Below are positions 7,768-17,581 of a stretch of 64,000 nucleotides of DNA, piece by piece. Source of the stretch: Mycobacterium sp. IS-3022 (GTDB lineage: Bacteria; Actinomycetota; Actinomycetes; Mycobacteriales; Mycobacteriaceae); NCBI RefSeq assembly GCF_001500065.1, contig NZ_LQIN01000048.1, positions 62,001 to 126,000 on the forward strand. The letters are read 5' to 3'. Both the position numbers and the translations under genes were made by a program. The notes below the pieces were generated by a model. That model was not told where the DNA came from. It saw only the letters and a list, made by a program, of their open reading frames with translations, and ran no database searches. Every line of letters starts with the position of its first letter. Within the stretch, counting starts at the first letter, position 1.

Positions 7768-8747
7768 CGGCCCTGTGCATTCATATGCGGCCTCTTCAAC
7801 ACCGTGAGATTCGCGACCCGCCACTGGCCGTCGCCCGACTTCTCGAAATCCGCTCGCACGGTCGCGGTGATGAACTTCAGGTTCTTCGGATCGTCGCCAC
7901 GCTGGCCCTGCATCGCCAGCAGCATCTCGGCCTCGTCCGGCGACGCTGAAAGCACCGCGCTGCTCACTGCCCAGTACGAGTTGGAGGTGATGCCCGCGTC
8001 CTGCGCGGACCGCTGCTGGGCGACCAACTGATCCCGGTAGCCGTCGGTGGTCAGCGCCTGGGCGCGCGAGAAGTCCTCCTGCATGGTGTCGGCCTTGTAG
8101 CTGAGCATCTGCTCGACGATCCGGGGCCCCTGCTCGGTGATCTGGTGCCTGGTCGCCTCGACCGCGCGCTCGTGCCGGTACACCACCCAGTAGTTGATGC
8201 CGATCGCGGCTCCGCAGCCGAGCGTCGCGACGATCAGCGCAATTGCGGTCAGCTTGCGCACATTTCGCGCCGGCGGGGCTACTGGCCGCACTTCGGTGCG
8301 CAGCAGAAGATCGGCGAAGGTCCGGCCCCGGCGATCCCACAGTGGCCACAACCACCCGATGAACAGCGCGGCAGTGTCGAGCAGATGCGCGACGTCACGA
8401 ATCAGCAGCCGCCACACTCCGGCCGGTGAGCCGTCCCGCTTTCGCACCGCGATGCCGAACACCGCGCGCCCCAGCGAGAAACCGGCGATGCCAGGCAGCA
8501 CAAGGCGATTGACCGCGATCAACAACACCACGACGACCACCGCGGCGACGTATCCCCACCACAGCGGACTGCGCAGCGGCGCGGTCAGCGAAACCAATGC
8601 CAGCGTCACCAGCACGGCGACCCCGATCAGGACGTCGACGGCGAACGCGCCCGCCCTGGCCGCCCACGACGCCACCGGCTCCACGGCCACCTCGTCGGTG
8701 GTCGGTGAGTCCGAGGTCGTGTCGAGTGTCAGGGTCGACGACGTCAC
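7764..8747 (-). CDS. mas1B: RDD-domain Mce-associated protein Mas1B (Rv0176-like)
   Basis: A 327-residue protein. An RDD membrane domain (FAVDVLIGVAV; NRLVLPGIAGFSLGRAVFGI; RDVAHLLDTAALFIGWLWPL, then RRGRTFADLLLRTEV) precedes a further transmembrane helix and a Mas domain ending in VANLTVLKRP. The GTG start at 8747 overlaps the mas1A stop (GTGA). The upstream open frame to 9086 is out of register with any conserved sequence and is not used. RDD plus Mas fusion is the known layout of Rv0176. Confidence 0.9.
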   Translation of the reverse strand: MTSSTLTLDTTSDSPTTDEVAVEPVASWAARAGAFAVDVLIGVAVLVTLALVSLTAPLRSPLWWGYVAAVVVVVLLIAVNRLVLPGIAGFSLGRAVFGIAVRKRDGSPAGVWRLLIRDVAHLLDTAALFIGWLWPLWDRRGRTFADLLLRTEVRPVAPPARNVRKLTAIALIVATLGCGAAIGINYWVVYRHERAVEATRHQITEQGPRIVEQMLSYKADTMQEDFSRAQALTTDGYRDQLVAQQRSAQDAGITSNSYWAVSSAVLSASPDEAEMLLAMQGQRGDDPKNLKFITATVRADFEKSGDGQWRVANLTVLKRPHMNAQGR

Positions 8748-9388
8748 GATGTGACCTGATCCAATTCGGCGACCTTGTAAGTCCCTTCGTCCGGCGCCAT
8801 CCGCACCCGCAGCCGGTAGCCCTGCTCCTGATCGGCGGTGTCGGAGTTGGTGACCTTGACCCGCACCGCGACCAGGATGTCGAACGATCCGTCGTCGTTG
8901 TGCTTCTCCACCGCCGCGCGCATATCCGAGACCTGCACCCGCACGTCGGCGGCCTGGTACGCGTCCACAAGGACTCCCGCGTACAGCGAGGACTGCACGG
9001 CGAAGTCGCCGGTCGAGCAATCGATGATCTTGGTCTGCGCCGCGGTCATGGCGGCGGTGTCGGGCGCATGTGTCGCCGCGACACAATCCTTGGCCGCCTG
9101 CAGTGCGGCCGCTTCGGCGCGCTCACTGGCCGCGACCCGTTGGTCATTCTTGAACAACAGGAACCCCGCGACGCCCCCGGCGACAGCGAGCGCGAGCAGC
9201 GCCGCGCAGATGCCGCCGGCCATACCGCGGCCGATCCGCGACGGTCGGCGGGTATCGGTCGAAGTCTGTTCTTCTGTGGTGTCCGGTTCCTCGGCGGGCT
9301 CTGGATCTGGGGATACTGCTAACGACTCGTCGGGCGTCTCATCAGCATCGGTGGGGTTCAGCTGGCGGGTGCCAGCATCTCCTTCCAT
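8744..9388 (-). CDS. mas1A: Mce-associated membrane protein Mas1A (Rv0175-like)
   Basis: A 214-residue protein. It has an acidic N-terminal tail (PDPEPAEEPDTTEEQ), one transmembrane helix (GICAALLALAVAGGVAGFLLF) and an extracytoplasmic domain with two cysteines (KDCVAA, IDCSTG). Its ATG lies 31 bases inside the 3' end of mce1F, so translation is coupled. It is the first of the four Mas genes in the usual mce1 order. Confidence 0.9.
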   Translation of the reverse strand: MEGDAGTRQLNPTDADETPDESLAVSPDPEPAEEPDTTEEQTSTDTRRPSRIGRGMAGGICAALLALAVAGGVAGFLLFKNDQRVAASERAEAAALQAAKDCVAATHAPDTAAMTAAQTKIIDCSTGDFAVQSSLYAGVLVDAYQAADVRVQVSDMRAAVEKHNDDGSFDILVAVRVKVTNSDTADQEQGYRLRVRMAPDEGTYKVAELDQVTS

Positions 9389-10923
9389 CCGTCGTCTCCT
9401 GGGTTACTCGAATTGCTGACGTTGTATTTCACGCCGTCGGGTCCGACCACCTGGCCGCTGGTCGGGCTGTACACCGCCGTGGAGCCGGGTGGCCCTGGTG
9501 CCGGAGTGTAGATGCAGGGATTGGGTTGTTGTCCACTGCAGGTCACGCTGCCCTGTCCGGGTGGGCTCAGCGGATCGCTGACCGGCGCCGTTGAGTTCGG
9601 CGGCGGCAGGTCGCTGGCGGGTGCCGGGTTCAGCCCGTTGTTGACCGACGGCGCCTGGATGACGCCGCGGCCCGGGTTCACGCCCTGGTCACAGCGCGCG
9701 CCAGGGGCAGGGCAGGACAGGATCTGGTTCGGGTCGCCGTACCACGGGTTGGTGCCCAGCGGAACGTACGGTTCGTCGCTGCGGCACTCCATCGGGGTCG
9801 CGGCCCGCTTACCCGGGACGTCGACGCACGGATAGTTGCGTGCGCCACGAACGACGTTGCCCTGGTAGTCCTTCGGGATCTTGCAGTAGGTGCCACGCGG
9901 CAGCGGCGCCATGCTGGTGTCGGCCGGCGAGCGCCACTCGGATGCGGGCAGGAAGCCGGTCAGGCATGGCGGCGGCTGGTTGATCGACAGCGCCAGCGGC
10001 AGCTGACCCAGGTCCTCGAACAACGTGCCCGCCTGTGCGGCCACCGAGCCCTGCGGCAAGACCACCAGCGTCTGCTCGAGACCCTTGTTGTACCGCTTGA
10101 GCATGTCGATCACGACGGTGAGGTTGGCCAGCGTCTGCGGCAGCGAATCACGGACACCGCTGAACACCGCCGAGAGCTGGTCGAGCGTGGGTGGCGCCTG
10201 CTGCAGGCCGCTTCGCAGCGCCGCGTCCTGCTCGGCCGCCTGCGCGGCGATCACATTGAGGTTGCGGGACCACTGCTCGATGTTGTCGCCGGACTGCACC
10301 TGGCTGTCCAGGATCGGGCCTGCGTTGACGATGATGTCGTTGACCTGCGGCAGGTTGTCCCGGAACCCCTGCGCGATGTTGGTCGTGGAATCCACCAGCC
10401 GCTGCAGCGAAGGGCCGAGCCCGCCGACCGCCTGTGACGTCTCGGTCAGTAACGCGTCGATCTTCTCCTTGGGCAGCACGGCCAGACCCTTGTTCGCGGC
10501 GTCCAGCGCCGGGCCGACCTCGCTGGGCACGGTGCTGTCGGTGATCGTCGAGCCCGGCGACAGGTACTGGCCGGGGTCGCCCGTCGACACCAGATCCAGG
10601 TACTGCTCACCAATCGCCGACACCGAGTGCACGTTCGCCGTCGCGTCGGCGGGGATCTTGTAGCGGTCATCGATGCTCATCACCGCCAGCGCGCCGCGCT
10701 CGGTCGGCTCTACCGAGGTCACCTTGCCGATCTGCGTGCCGCGGTAGGTGACGTTGGCCGTCGCGTACAGGCCGCCCGAACGTGGGAGCTCGGCCTTCAA
10801 CTCGTACTGCCCGATTCCGACGAGGCTCGGGATGCGCAGGTAGTACCACCCCAGCACCACCACCGCGATGATCGTCAGGATGGTGAAGAGCACCAGCTGG
10901 ATCCTGATGAACCTGGTCAGCAC
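9358..10923 (-). CDS. mce1F: MCE family protein Mce1F
   Basis: A 521-residue GTG-started protein. An N-terminal transmembrane helix (RIQLVLFTILTIIAVVVLGWYYL) is followed by the MCE domain at about residues 38-115 (GGLYATANVTYRGTQIGKV...). A long helical region comes next, and the C-terminus is rich in Pro and Gly with several cysteines. In the Mce1 transporter six different Mce proteins form a hexameric ring and tube that carries lipids across the periplasm. Sixth mce gene, directly after mce1E with a 3-base gap. Confidence 0.95.
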   Translation of the reverse strand: MLTRFIRIQLVLFTILTIIAVVVLGWYYLRIPSLVGIGQYELKAELPRSGGLYATANVTYRGTQIGKVTSVEPTERGALAVMSIDDRYKIPADATANVHSVSAIGEQYLDLVSTGDPGQYLSPGSTITDSTVPSEVGPALDAANKGLAVLPKEKIDALLTETSQAVGGLGPSLQRLVDSTTNIAQGFRDNLPQVNDIIVNAGPILDSQVQSGDNIEQWSRNLNVIAAQAAEQDAALRSGLQQAPPTLDQLSAVFSGVRDSLPQTLANLTVVIDMLKRYNKGLEQTLVVLPQGSVAAQAGTLFEDLGQLPLALSINQPPPCLTGFLPASEWRSPADTSMAPLPRGTYCKIPKDYQGNVVRGARNYPCVDVPGKRAATPMECRSDEPYVPLGTNPWYGDPNQILSCPAPGARCDQGVNPGRGVIQAPSVNNGLNPAPASDLPPPNSTAPVSDPLSPPGQGSVTCSGQQPNPCIYTPAPGPPGSTAVYSPTSGQVVGPDGVKYNVSNSSNPGDDGWKEMLAPAS

Positions 10924-10926
10924 AGC

Positions 10927-12114
10927 TCACTCACCCCTTTCCACCAGCGGGCCGTTCGGTGCGTTGTGCGCGTTCGGCGTGAACCGCACGTCCGGGATCA
11001 TCGTGGCCGGGTCGCGGCCCCACGCCTGCTCCAGCGCGCGCAGCATGCCCGAGATGCCGGTACCCGACAGGAGGCCGTTGTCGACCGCGGACAGCGTCAG
11101 GTCCACCATCAGCGACACGTTGAGGTAGTCACCGCGCACCACCTTCGGCACGTTCTCGATCGAGAACGGCGCGGTGAGCATGATCTTGAGCGCGCCGATC
11201 AGGTACGGCGCCGCCCGTCCCAGTTGCTTGAGGGGCCGCTGCAGGTTCTGCAGGTTGGTGTGCAGGTTGTCGCTGGCGGGTGCCAACGCGTTGTCGGCGG
11301 CCCGGCTGATCCGCCCGACGGCCTCGACCGCGTCGGCGAACAGATCACGCGTCTCGGCGAAATGCTTGATCAGCGGCGGGAACTCGGTCAGCACCCGGTC
11401 CAGGGTGTTGTTGCGCTCAGCGACAATCGTCAGCAACCGGTCGGTGGAATCGATTGCGCGGGTGATGTCCTGGCGCTGCTGGTTCAGCTCGGCGGTGAAG
11501 GTGTCCAGCTTGTTGAAGAACTCGCGGATCTCATCGGCCCGGCCGTTGAGCACGTTGAAGATCTCGGTCTGGATCACCTCGAGGTTCTGCACCCCACCGC
11601 CCTGCAGGATGGTGGCGATGCTGGCCAGCACCCGCTCGGTGCTCGGGTAGGCCGACGAGTTCGCGAGCGGGATCGTGTCACCGCTTTGCAGCGGCTCCGA
11701 CGACGGGTTCGGTGGCGGCTCCAACTCGACATGCTGCGAACCCAACAGGCTGGTCTGGCCGATGCGGGCCAGGGCGTTCTTGGGCAATTCGATGTCGGGC
11801 TGCACGTCCAGCGTCAGCGTCGCCACCCAGTTCTTCAGTTCGATGGCGCGCACCCGGCCGACGTAGACGTCGGCGACGCGGACGCGACTGTTGACGTTGA
11901 GCGCCAATGTATCCGGCATCTGCACGTAGATCGTCATCGCGTCCGGCCCGGTGCCCGGCCCTCCCGGCAGCGGTACGTTCGCGATGCCCTTCCAGTTACC
12001 GCAGGAACTCACCACGAGGACCAGCGCGCTCAACACGACTACGCGCTGAGCGATCCTGCGCCACTTGCGCACGCTCATCATCGGCTGTCTGTTCTTCGCG
12101 CGAGCGCTCATCAC
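10927..12114 (-). CDS. mce1E: MCE family lipoprotein Mce1E (LprK)
   Basis: A 395-residue protein with a lipoprotein signal (VVVLSALVLVVSSC lipobox) in place of the membrane anchor of the other Mce proteins, the hallmark of the fifth mce gene (LprK in M. tuberculosis). The MCE domain follows (VNSRVRVADVYVGRVRAIEL) with a helical region after it. GTG at 12114 or ATG at 12111 can start it; both overlap the mce1D stop. It supplies one subunit of the Mce1 ring. Confidence 0.95.
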   Translation of the reverse strand: MMSARAKNRQPMMSVRKWRRIAQRVVVLSALVLVVSSCGNWKGIANVPLPGGPGTGPDAMTIYVQMPDTLALNVNSRVRVADVYVGRVRAIELKNWVATLTLDVQPDIELPKNALARIGQTSLLGSQHVELEPPPNPSSEPLQSGDTIPLANSSAYPSTERVLASIATILQGGGVQNLEVIQTEIFNVLNGRADEIREFFNKLDTFTAELNQQRQDITRAIDSTDRLLTIVAERNNTLDRVLTEFPPLIKHFAETRDLFADAVEAVGRISRAADNALAPASDNLHTNLQNLQRPLKQLGRAAPYLIGALKIMLTAPFSIENVPKVVRGDYLNVSLMVDLTLSAVDNGLLSGTGISGMLRALEQAWGRDPATMIPDVRFTPNAHNAPNGPLVERGE

Positions 12115-13763
12115 CGGCCTGCCTCTGCTGGTAGCGGCGGTCCTGCCGGCGCCGCCGGCGCGGCGGGCGCGGGCCCCACACCGGGAGCCGGTAGCGGTCC
12201 GGCCATAGCCGCTCCGCCCGGATCACCCGGGATCACGCCCGGTGCCGGCGGTGGCGGCGGCCCCGGCTGCGGGTACCACGGCGGCGGTAGGGGGTTGTTC
12301 TGGTCGAACGCGTTCGGCGGGCCGGGCAGATTGCCGTTGCGCGTCGTGCCGAAGGCCGGCGGCGCGGCGCCGACGACACAGTTGGGTCCGCCCAGCAGTT
12401 CCGCCAAGCACTCCGGCGTCATCATGTTCGCCGTGAACGGCTGCACGTCGACGCCCTGCATACCCGGCGCGGCGACCCAGCCCGGTTCGTGGTTCCCGTG
12501 CGAGAACAAGGTGTCGCGCGACCAGATGCCGGGGACCGTCGTGTCCTTGTACCCCGGCGGCGGCTGCAGCCGCGGCTCGGAATACGCGATGTGCTTGGGC
12601 AACGTCAGCGCCGAGGCGAACTGGTTGACGCCGAACGGCGGGAAGTTGAACTTGATCGCGTCCAGGATCGGTGCGAGGTACTGCGCACACATCTCCGCAG
12701 ATTCCTGGTAGCCGAGCCTGCTGCCCGCCTGGATCGAGCTGCAGATGAACTGAAGCGGGTTGGCGAAGTTGTTGATCACCGGGATACCCATCACACCACC
12801 GGTGGTGGGCGAGATGATGTTCATCAGGTTCGCGGCCAGCGTGGGGAACACGTGCAGGGCGGTCTCCAGACCGTTGCGCGGCTCCGGCTGCAGGATCGCG
12901 GTGGTCGCCTCGGCCAGGTTGTTGACGTCGGTGGTGAGCACCTCGGCGTTCTCGTCGAGGAATCCGCGGGTCGTCGTCAACAGCTGATTGAGGTCCTGCA
13001 GCGCGTTTGCGACCTCACGGTCGGTGTTGGTGAACGCATTGGTGAACTCGGCGAGGTCGTTGTTCAGCGCGACGAACTGCTGATCACTCTGGTGCAGCGC
13101 GTTGACGAACAGCGCCAGGCTTTTCACCACGCTGAAGAAGTCGTCGCGACCCTCGTTGAGCGCGAACAGCGCCTCGGACAGGTTGTTCAACGTCTCGTTG
13201 AGCTGCTTGCCCTTGCCCGCGAAGCCGTCGGCGGCGGATTCGATGATGTCGCCGAACGGGCCCTTGGGCTGTTCCGGCGTGGGCCCGAGATCGGTCAGGA
13301 TGCGGTTGATCGAGTCGCGCAACTCGTCGTACTCGACCGGCACCTGCGTACGGTCCAGCGGGATGACCGCGCCGTCCTCCATCACCGGCCCGCCGGTGTA
13401 CGGGGGCGACAGCTGGATGGTGCGAGACGCCACCAGGCTGGGGTTCAGGATCGACGCGGTGGCGTTGGCGGGCACCTTGTACTTGTTCTCGTAGTGGAGG
13501 GTGACCTTCATCTTGTCGCCGGCCGGTTCGATCTTGTCGATCGCCCCGACCTTCACGCCCATGATCTGCACCTTGTCGCCGGGATACAGCGCCAGCGTGT
13601 CGGTGAAATAGGCGACGACGGTGTTGGTGGTCAGCTTCTTGTACAGGTTGTAGCCGACGAAGGCCGCCACCAGCGCCAGCACCACGACGAGCGCACCGAT
13701 GATGACGGTCACCCGGGAAACCTTGGGCAACTTGAGATTTCGGATGTTGAAGATCGTCGTCAT
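12111..13763 (-). CDS. mce1D: MCE family protein Mce1D
   Basis: A 550-residue protein with an N-terminal transmembrane helix (VTVIIGALVVVLALVAAFVGYNLY). The MCE domain follows (YPGDKVQIMGVKVGAIDKIEP), then a long coiled helical region. The last 90 residues are a Pro/Gly/Ala-rich tail (PPPPAPGVIPGDPGG...), typical of Mce1D. ATG at 13763 lies 3 bases after the mce1C stop; the end overlaps mce1E. Confidence 0.95.
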   Translation of the reverse strand: MTTIFNIRNLKLPKVSRVTVIIGALVVVLALVAAFVGYNLYKKLTTNTVVAYFTDTLALYPGDKVQIMGVKVGAIDKIEPAGDKMKVTLHYENKYKVPANATASILNPSLVASRTIQLSPPYTGGPVMEDGAVIPLDRTQVPVEYDELRDSINRILTDLGPTPEQPKGPFGDIIESAADGFAGKGKQLNETLNNLSEALFALNEGRDDFFSVVKSLALFVNALHQSDQQFVALNNDLAEFTNAFTNTDREVANALQDLNQLLTTTRGFLDENAEVLTTDVNNLAEATTAILQPEPRNGLETALHVFPTLAANLMNIISPTTGGVMGIPVINNFANPLQFICSSIQAGSRLGYQESAEMCAQYLAPILDAIKFNFPPFGVNQFASALTLPKHIAYSEPRLQPPPGYKDTTVPGIWSRDTLFSHGNHEPGWVAAPGMQGVDVQPFTANMMTPECLAELLGGPNCVVGAAPPAFGTTRNGNLPGPPNAFDQNNPLPPPWYPQPGPPPPPAPGVIPGDPGGAAMAGPLPAPGVGPAPAAPAAPAGPPLPAEAGR

Positions 13764-13766
13764 CGA

Positions 13767-15341
13767 TCAGCCCCCCTGTCCCTGAGAGAGCGGCGGCAGG
13801 AACGGCGGGTTCCCCGGCAGCGGTGGCGTGTTGGCGGGCGGCAGCTGCTGACCGGGTCCGGGAACCGCCGGCGCGGGCAACGCCGGTGGCAGTGGTGCGA
13901 TGCCGGGCGTGAAATCCGGGGGCAGCGGCGGTTGCGGCCCGACCGGCACGGTGCGTGCTCCGGGCGGGGCCGGCGGCAGCGGCATGTGCGCGCCCGGCAC
14001 CGGCGGCGAGATCTGACCCGGGATCGCCGCGGCCGGCACGCCCGGCGACGGTTGTGGGCCGTGCACGTTCGGATCGGAGGTCGCCACATTGGGTGGCCCG
14101 TACGCGGGACCGCCGAACGGCCCGACGGACAGATCCGCGCACGGCAACGGGTCGGCGGGTGTCGGCAGACCGTCGGCCGGCGGCGTGTACGAGCACGGCG
14201 ACCCCTTCAGCACACCGGGTCCCGGGTTCTCGGGGGTGCCTTCGAGCACGGCGGGTCCCGGCGGCGGGGCGCCGTTCTCGAAGCCCTGCGCGTTCGGGTC
14301 CGGGAACCGCCAGGCGGGCAGGCCCGCGTCGCGCCAGAACTTCTGCGGGTCGATACCGCGCTTCTTGAAGGCGGCGTCCACGAACGGCTGCAAGATCTGG
14401 CCCGGCAGCAGGTTGACCAGCATGACCTTGAAGTAGGGGCCCGAGGCGACCGCCTCACCGAGCGACGCCACAAAGCTTGCGACCGTCGTCAGGGTGTCCA
14501 TCAGGTCGTACTTGCGGTCGACCAGCACGCCGCTGACCTCGCGCAGTTGTTCGAGCACCCTGTTGAGGTTCGGGTTGTCGTCGATCAAGCCCTTGACCTG
14601 TTCGGAGAAGGAGCCGACGCGTTCGAGCAGCATGCTCACGGCGTACTGGCGCTCAGTGATCGCGCCGAGCAACGTCTGGGCGTTCACCAGCAAGTTGTTG
14701 ATCTGCTGGCTGCGGTTGCCGAGGATGCCCGCGATCTTGTTGGCGTTGGCCAGCAACTTCTTGATGTCCTCGTCGCGCTTGCCGATGGTGTCGGAGAACC
14801 GGGCCACCCCGTCGAGCGCGGCGCTCAGGTGCGGATAGGTCTGGTCGATGGTCTCCGAGAGCACGTTCAGCGAACGCTTCACGGTCTGGGTGTCCCAGTC
14901 CGAAGCGGCCTTCGTCACGTCGAAGAACGCGTCGTAGATCTGGTACGGCGTGGTCGTCTGGCCAAGTGGCAGAACACCGTTCGCGCGCAACGGTTCCGAA
15001 CCGCGTGGCTCGATCTCCATGGTGCGGCGGCCGAGAATGGTGTCGGTGCGGATGGCCGCGCGACTGTCGGTGCCGATCTGCGTGCCGCCGAGCCCGTAGC
15101 CGATCTTGACCTTGTCGCCCTCGATCTCCATGCTGCGCACCTGGCCGACGTCCACGCCGGCGATGCGGACCTTGTCGCCCGTGCCGATGCCTCCGGTGTC
15201 GGAGAAGTACGCGTAGTAGGTGGGCGATGCGAACAGCATCGGGACGCTGGCGAAGCTCTGTCCCACGCCGATGACGATGACCAGGATGACGATGCCCATC
15301 AACCCGTTTCGAACCCGGTTCGACCCCTCGAGCGTCCTCAT
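13767..15341 (-). CDS. mce1C: MCE family protein Mce1C
   Basis: A 524-residue protein. The start MRTLEGSNR at 15341 is chosen because it matches the Mce1C N-terminus and forms an ATGA overlap with mce1B; a GTG 12 bases upstream is also open. It has a transmembrane helix (GLMGIVILVIVIGVGQSF), the MCE domain (GIGTGDKVRIAGVDVGQV), helical region motifs (TTPYQIYDAFFDVTKAAS, ASGPYFKVMLVNLLPGQ) and a Pro-rich tail. Confidence 0.95.
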   Translation of the reverse strand: MRTLEGSNRVRNGLMGIVILVIVIGVGQSFASVPMLFASPTYYAYFSDTGGIGTGDKVRIAGVDVGQVRSMEIEGDKVKIGYGLGGTQIGTDSRAAIRTDTILGRRTMEIEPRGSEPLRANGVLPLGQTTTPYQIYDAFFDVTKAASDWDTQTVKRSLNVLSETIDQTYPHLSAALDGVARFSDTIGKRDEDIKKLLANANKIAGILGNRSQQINNLLVNAQTLLGAITERQYAVSMLLERVGSFSEQVKGLIDDNPNLNRVLEQLREVSGVLVDRKYDLMDTLTTVASFVASLGEAVASGPYFKVMLVNLLPGQILQPFVDAAFKKRGIDPQKFWRDAGLPAWRFPDPNAQGFENGAPPPGPAVLEGTPENPGPGVLKGSPCSYTPPADGLPTPADPLPCADLSVGPFGGPAYGPPNVATSDPNVHGPQPSPGVPAAAIPGQISPPVPGAHMPLPPAPPGARTVPVGPQPPLPPDFTPGIAPLPPALPAPAVPGPGQQLPPANTPPLPGNPPFLPPLSQGQGG

Positions 15342-16369
15342 TGCGGCGTGCACCTACCCGACGGCTGGCTGAAGAGTTTGACGGTCCGTACCGGCCCGCC
15401 CGGCTGAAGGCCGTTGAGGCGCAGCGAGATATCGCAGGCGTAGAAGTTGAAGAAGTCGCCGTAGATGCCGCCGGCCCGACCGATGATCTTGAACGCGGTC
15501 GGCAGCCTCGTCAGGATGTCGTTGAGCTGGTCCTTCTGATCGATCAGCGGTTGCTGGATGACCTCGAGATGTCCGACGGTGCTCTGCAGCAGCGGCCGGT
15601 TGTCGGCGAGCAGGTCGGCGACCGTGCCTGCCGCGTCGCTGATGTCGGCGACGGAGCTGGCGATCGGATCCGCGCGGTTCTTCAAACCGGTGATGAGCTT
15701 CTCGAAATCCTGCACCGTCTGGTCGAACTCGGCCTGGTGCTTGACCGTGGTATCCAGCACGGTGTTGAGGTTGCGGATCACCTCGCCGATCGCCCGATCG
15801 CGGTCGGCCAGCGCCGAGGTGAGTGAGGCCGTCTGATCGAGGATGTCGTTGATCGTGCCGCCCTGGCCCTGGAAGACCGTGATGATCGACTGGGCGATGG
15901 TGTTGACCTTCTCCGGGTCGAGCGCCCGGAAGACCGGTCGGAAGCCGCCGATCAGCGCGTCGAGGTCCAGCGCGGGCTGGGTCTGCTCGAGCGGGATCGT
16001 GGCGCCGCCCGGCAGCCGCTTGTCGCTGTCTCCGCGCTTGAGTTCCAGGTAGCGGTCGCCGATCAGGTTCAGGTAACGCACCGAGGCGGTGGTGCCCTCG
16101 AACAACGGCAGCGAACGGTCAACGTTGAACTTGACCTTCGCGTGCGATCCACCGTTGATCAACTCGACGTTGTCGACCTTGCCGACCTCGACGCCCGAGG
16201 CGCGGACGAACTGGCCGGCGCGCAATCCGCTGGCGTTGGAGAAGATCGCCGAGTAGCTGGTGGTGCTGTCGAACCGCATTTGACCGAACACCACCACGAT
16301 GATCGCGGTGAACAGCAGCAGCACCACTGAGAAGGCGCCGAGCTTGATGGCGGTACCGGTGATTTTCAT
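15338..16369 (-). CDS. mce1B: MCE family protein Mce1B
   Basis: A 343-residue protein starting MKITGTAIKLG with an ATGA overlap of the mce1A stop. An open frame runs further upstream but lies inside mce1A. It has a transmembrane helix (AFSVVLLLFTAIIVVVFGQM), the MCE domain (GLRAGQFVRASGVEVGKVDN) and the helical region. It lacks the Pro-rich tail of the C, D and F subunits, as is usual for Mce B proteins. Confidence 0.95.
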   Translation of the reverse strand: MKITGTAIKLGAFSVVLLLFTAIIVVVFGQMRFDSTTSYSAIFSNASGLRAGQFVRASGVEVGKVDNVELINGGSHAKVKFNVDRSLPLFEGTTASVRYLNLIGDRYLELKRGDSDKRLPGGATIPLEQTQPALDLDALIGGFRPVFRALDPEKVNTIAQSIITVFQGQGGTINDILDQTASLTSALADRDRAIGEVIRNLNTVLDTTVKHQAEFDQTVQDFEKLITGLKNRADPIASSVADISDAAGTVADLLADNRPLLQSTVGHLEVIQQPLIDQKDQLNDILTRLPTAFKIIGRAGGIYGDFFNFYACDISLRLNGLQPGGPVRTVKLFSQPSGRCTPQ

Positions 16370-17577
16370 GGGTTGATCGTGTTCTCCCCGACCTGGCGGC
16401 CCCAGACATACTCGATCAGGATCGGCTGGCCCAACTCGAAGTGGTTGTACGGCGCGATCGAGGCGCCCGTGTCCATCACGAGGTACGGCGCGGGCCACAG
16501 GTCGCGGGTGACCGGCTGCCAACAACCGGGACGTCCTTCAGGGCCGCCGCGCGCGTTCACCCGTGGCAGGTTGTCCGGATAGACGTAGGGGTTCGCCGCG
16601 CCCATCAGCTCCGACAGCGTGCGCAGGGAGTAGCCGTTGCCGCCGAGCGACGCCGCCACCTTGGGCTGTACGTCGTGGAAGTTGCGGATCGTGCAGAACA
16701 GCGCCGGGCTGTATTCGTCGAGAAGCTCCGAGGTGATGATGAGGTCCTCGGCGCCGCGCACCAGATACGGTCCGCTGCGCTCGAAGACCTCGCCGCCGAT
16801 GTTGCCGAACCCGACGGCCGCCATCAGCGCCTGGTCGATGTTGCCCTGCTGCTCATTGAGCGTGCGGGCGGTGGTGACCGCGTTCTCCAGCCCCGCGAAC
16901 AGATCGGGCGCAGCGTTCGCGTACACCTCGCCGAGGTCGGCCAGCAACCGGTTGTCCCGGCGGAGTTCGGGCATCCGGGCATTGACGTCGGTGAGGATCT
17001 CGTTGCCGTTGATGATCGACTGTCCGAACCGGTCGCCCAGCCCGTCGAGCGCCTCGGCGGTCGCGGCCAATGTCTGGTTCAACTTGATCGGGTCGACCTG
17101 CTCGGAAAGCGACACGATGGTCTCGAACAACGTGTTGAACTCCGTCGTCACGTTCGTCACGTCGATCACATCGGCCGGTGTGATCCGTTGCGGTGTCGGG
17201 TTTTCCGGCGACGAGAAGTTGACGTATTTGTTGCCGAACACGGTGGTCGCGTCGATGCTGGCATCAACGTTCTTCGGAATCAGCTTGAGGTACTTGGGAT
17301 CGACGTTGAGCGTGATCTTCGCTCTCGGCTCGTCGCCGACGGTGACTGCTTCGACGTTGGCCACCCGGCCGATCTCGACGCCGTTGTAGGTCACCTTGGC
17401 GCCGGGATCCATGGACAGGCCGGACCGCGCCGCCATCAAGGTCAGCTGCTCCCGGTTGAGGAAGTCGCCGCGAAACTGCATGTACACCAGCACCAGAGCG
17501 ACAATCGTCAACAGGGTCAACACCAGCCCCGCGAGCTTGTACGGCGGGGTGCGGGGATTGTTCAGCGGTGCGGTCAT
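16366..17577 (-). CDS. mce1A: MCE family protein Mce1A
   Basis: A 403-residue protein, shorter than the 454-residue M. tuberculosis protein because the C-terminal tail is shorter. N-terminal transmembrane helix (AGLVLTLLTIVALVLVYMQF), MCE domain (GAKVTYNGVEIGRVANVEAV) and helical region with conserved TTEFNTLFETIV. First Mce subunit, 4 bases after yrbE1B. In pathogenic mycobacteria Mce1A is linked to entry into host cells. In saprophytes the shared role is fatty/mycolic acid uptake. Confidence 0.95.
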   Translation of the reverse strand: MTAPLNNPRTPPYKLAGLVLTLLTIVALVLVYMQFRGDFLNREQLTLMAARSGLSMDPGAKVTYNGVEIGRVANVEAVTVGDEPRAKITLNVDPKYLKLIPKNVDASIDATTVFGNKYVNFSSPENPTPQRITPADVIDVTNVTTEFNTLFETIVSLSEQVDPIKLNQTLAATAEALDGLGDRFGQSIINGNEILTDVNARMPELRRDNRLLADLGEVYANAAPDLFAGLENAVTTARTLNEQQGNIDQALMAAVGFGNIGGEVFERSGPYLVRGAEDLIITSELLDEYSPALFCTIRNFHDVQPKVAASLGGNGYSLRTLSELMGAANPYVYPDNLPRVNARGGPEGRPGCWQPVTRDLWPAPYLVMDTGASIAPYNHFELGQPILIEYVWGRQVGENTINP

Positions 17578-17581
17578 GGCG

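Noticed and set aside
10627..12711. Plus-strand open frame of about 694 codons antisense to mce1E/F
   Set aside because: Same third-position GC effect; low-complexity translation and no start signal.
12489..15407. A very long plus-strand open frame (972 codons) across mce1C and mce1D
   Set aside because: It is a GC-rich shadow: its translation is dominated by Arg, Gly, Val and Gln with no domain. The minus-strand frames are clear Mce proteins in the canonical order.
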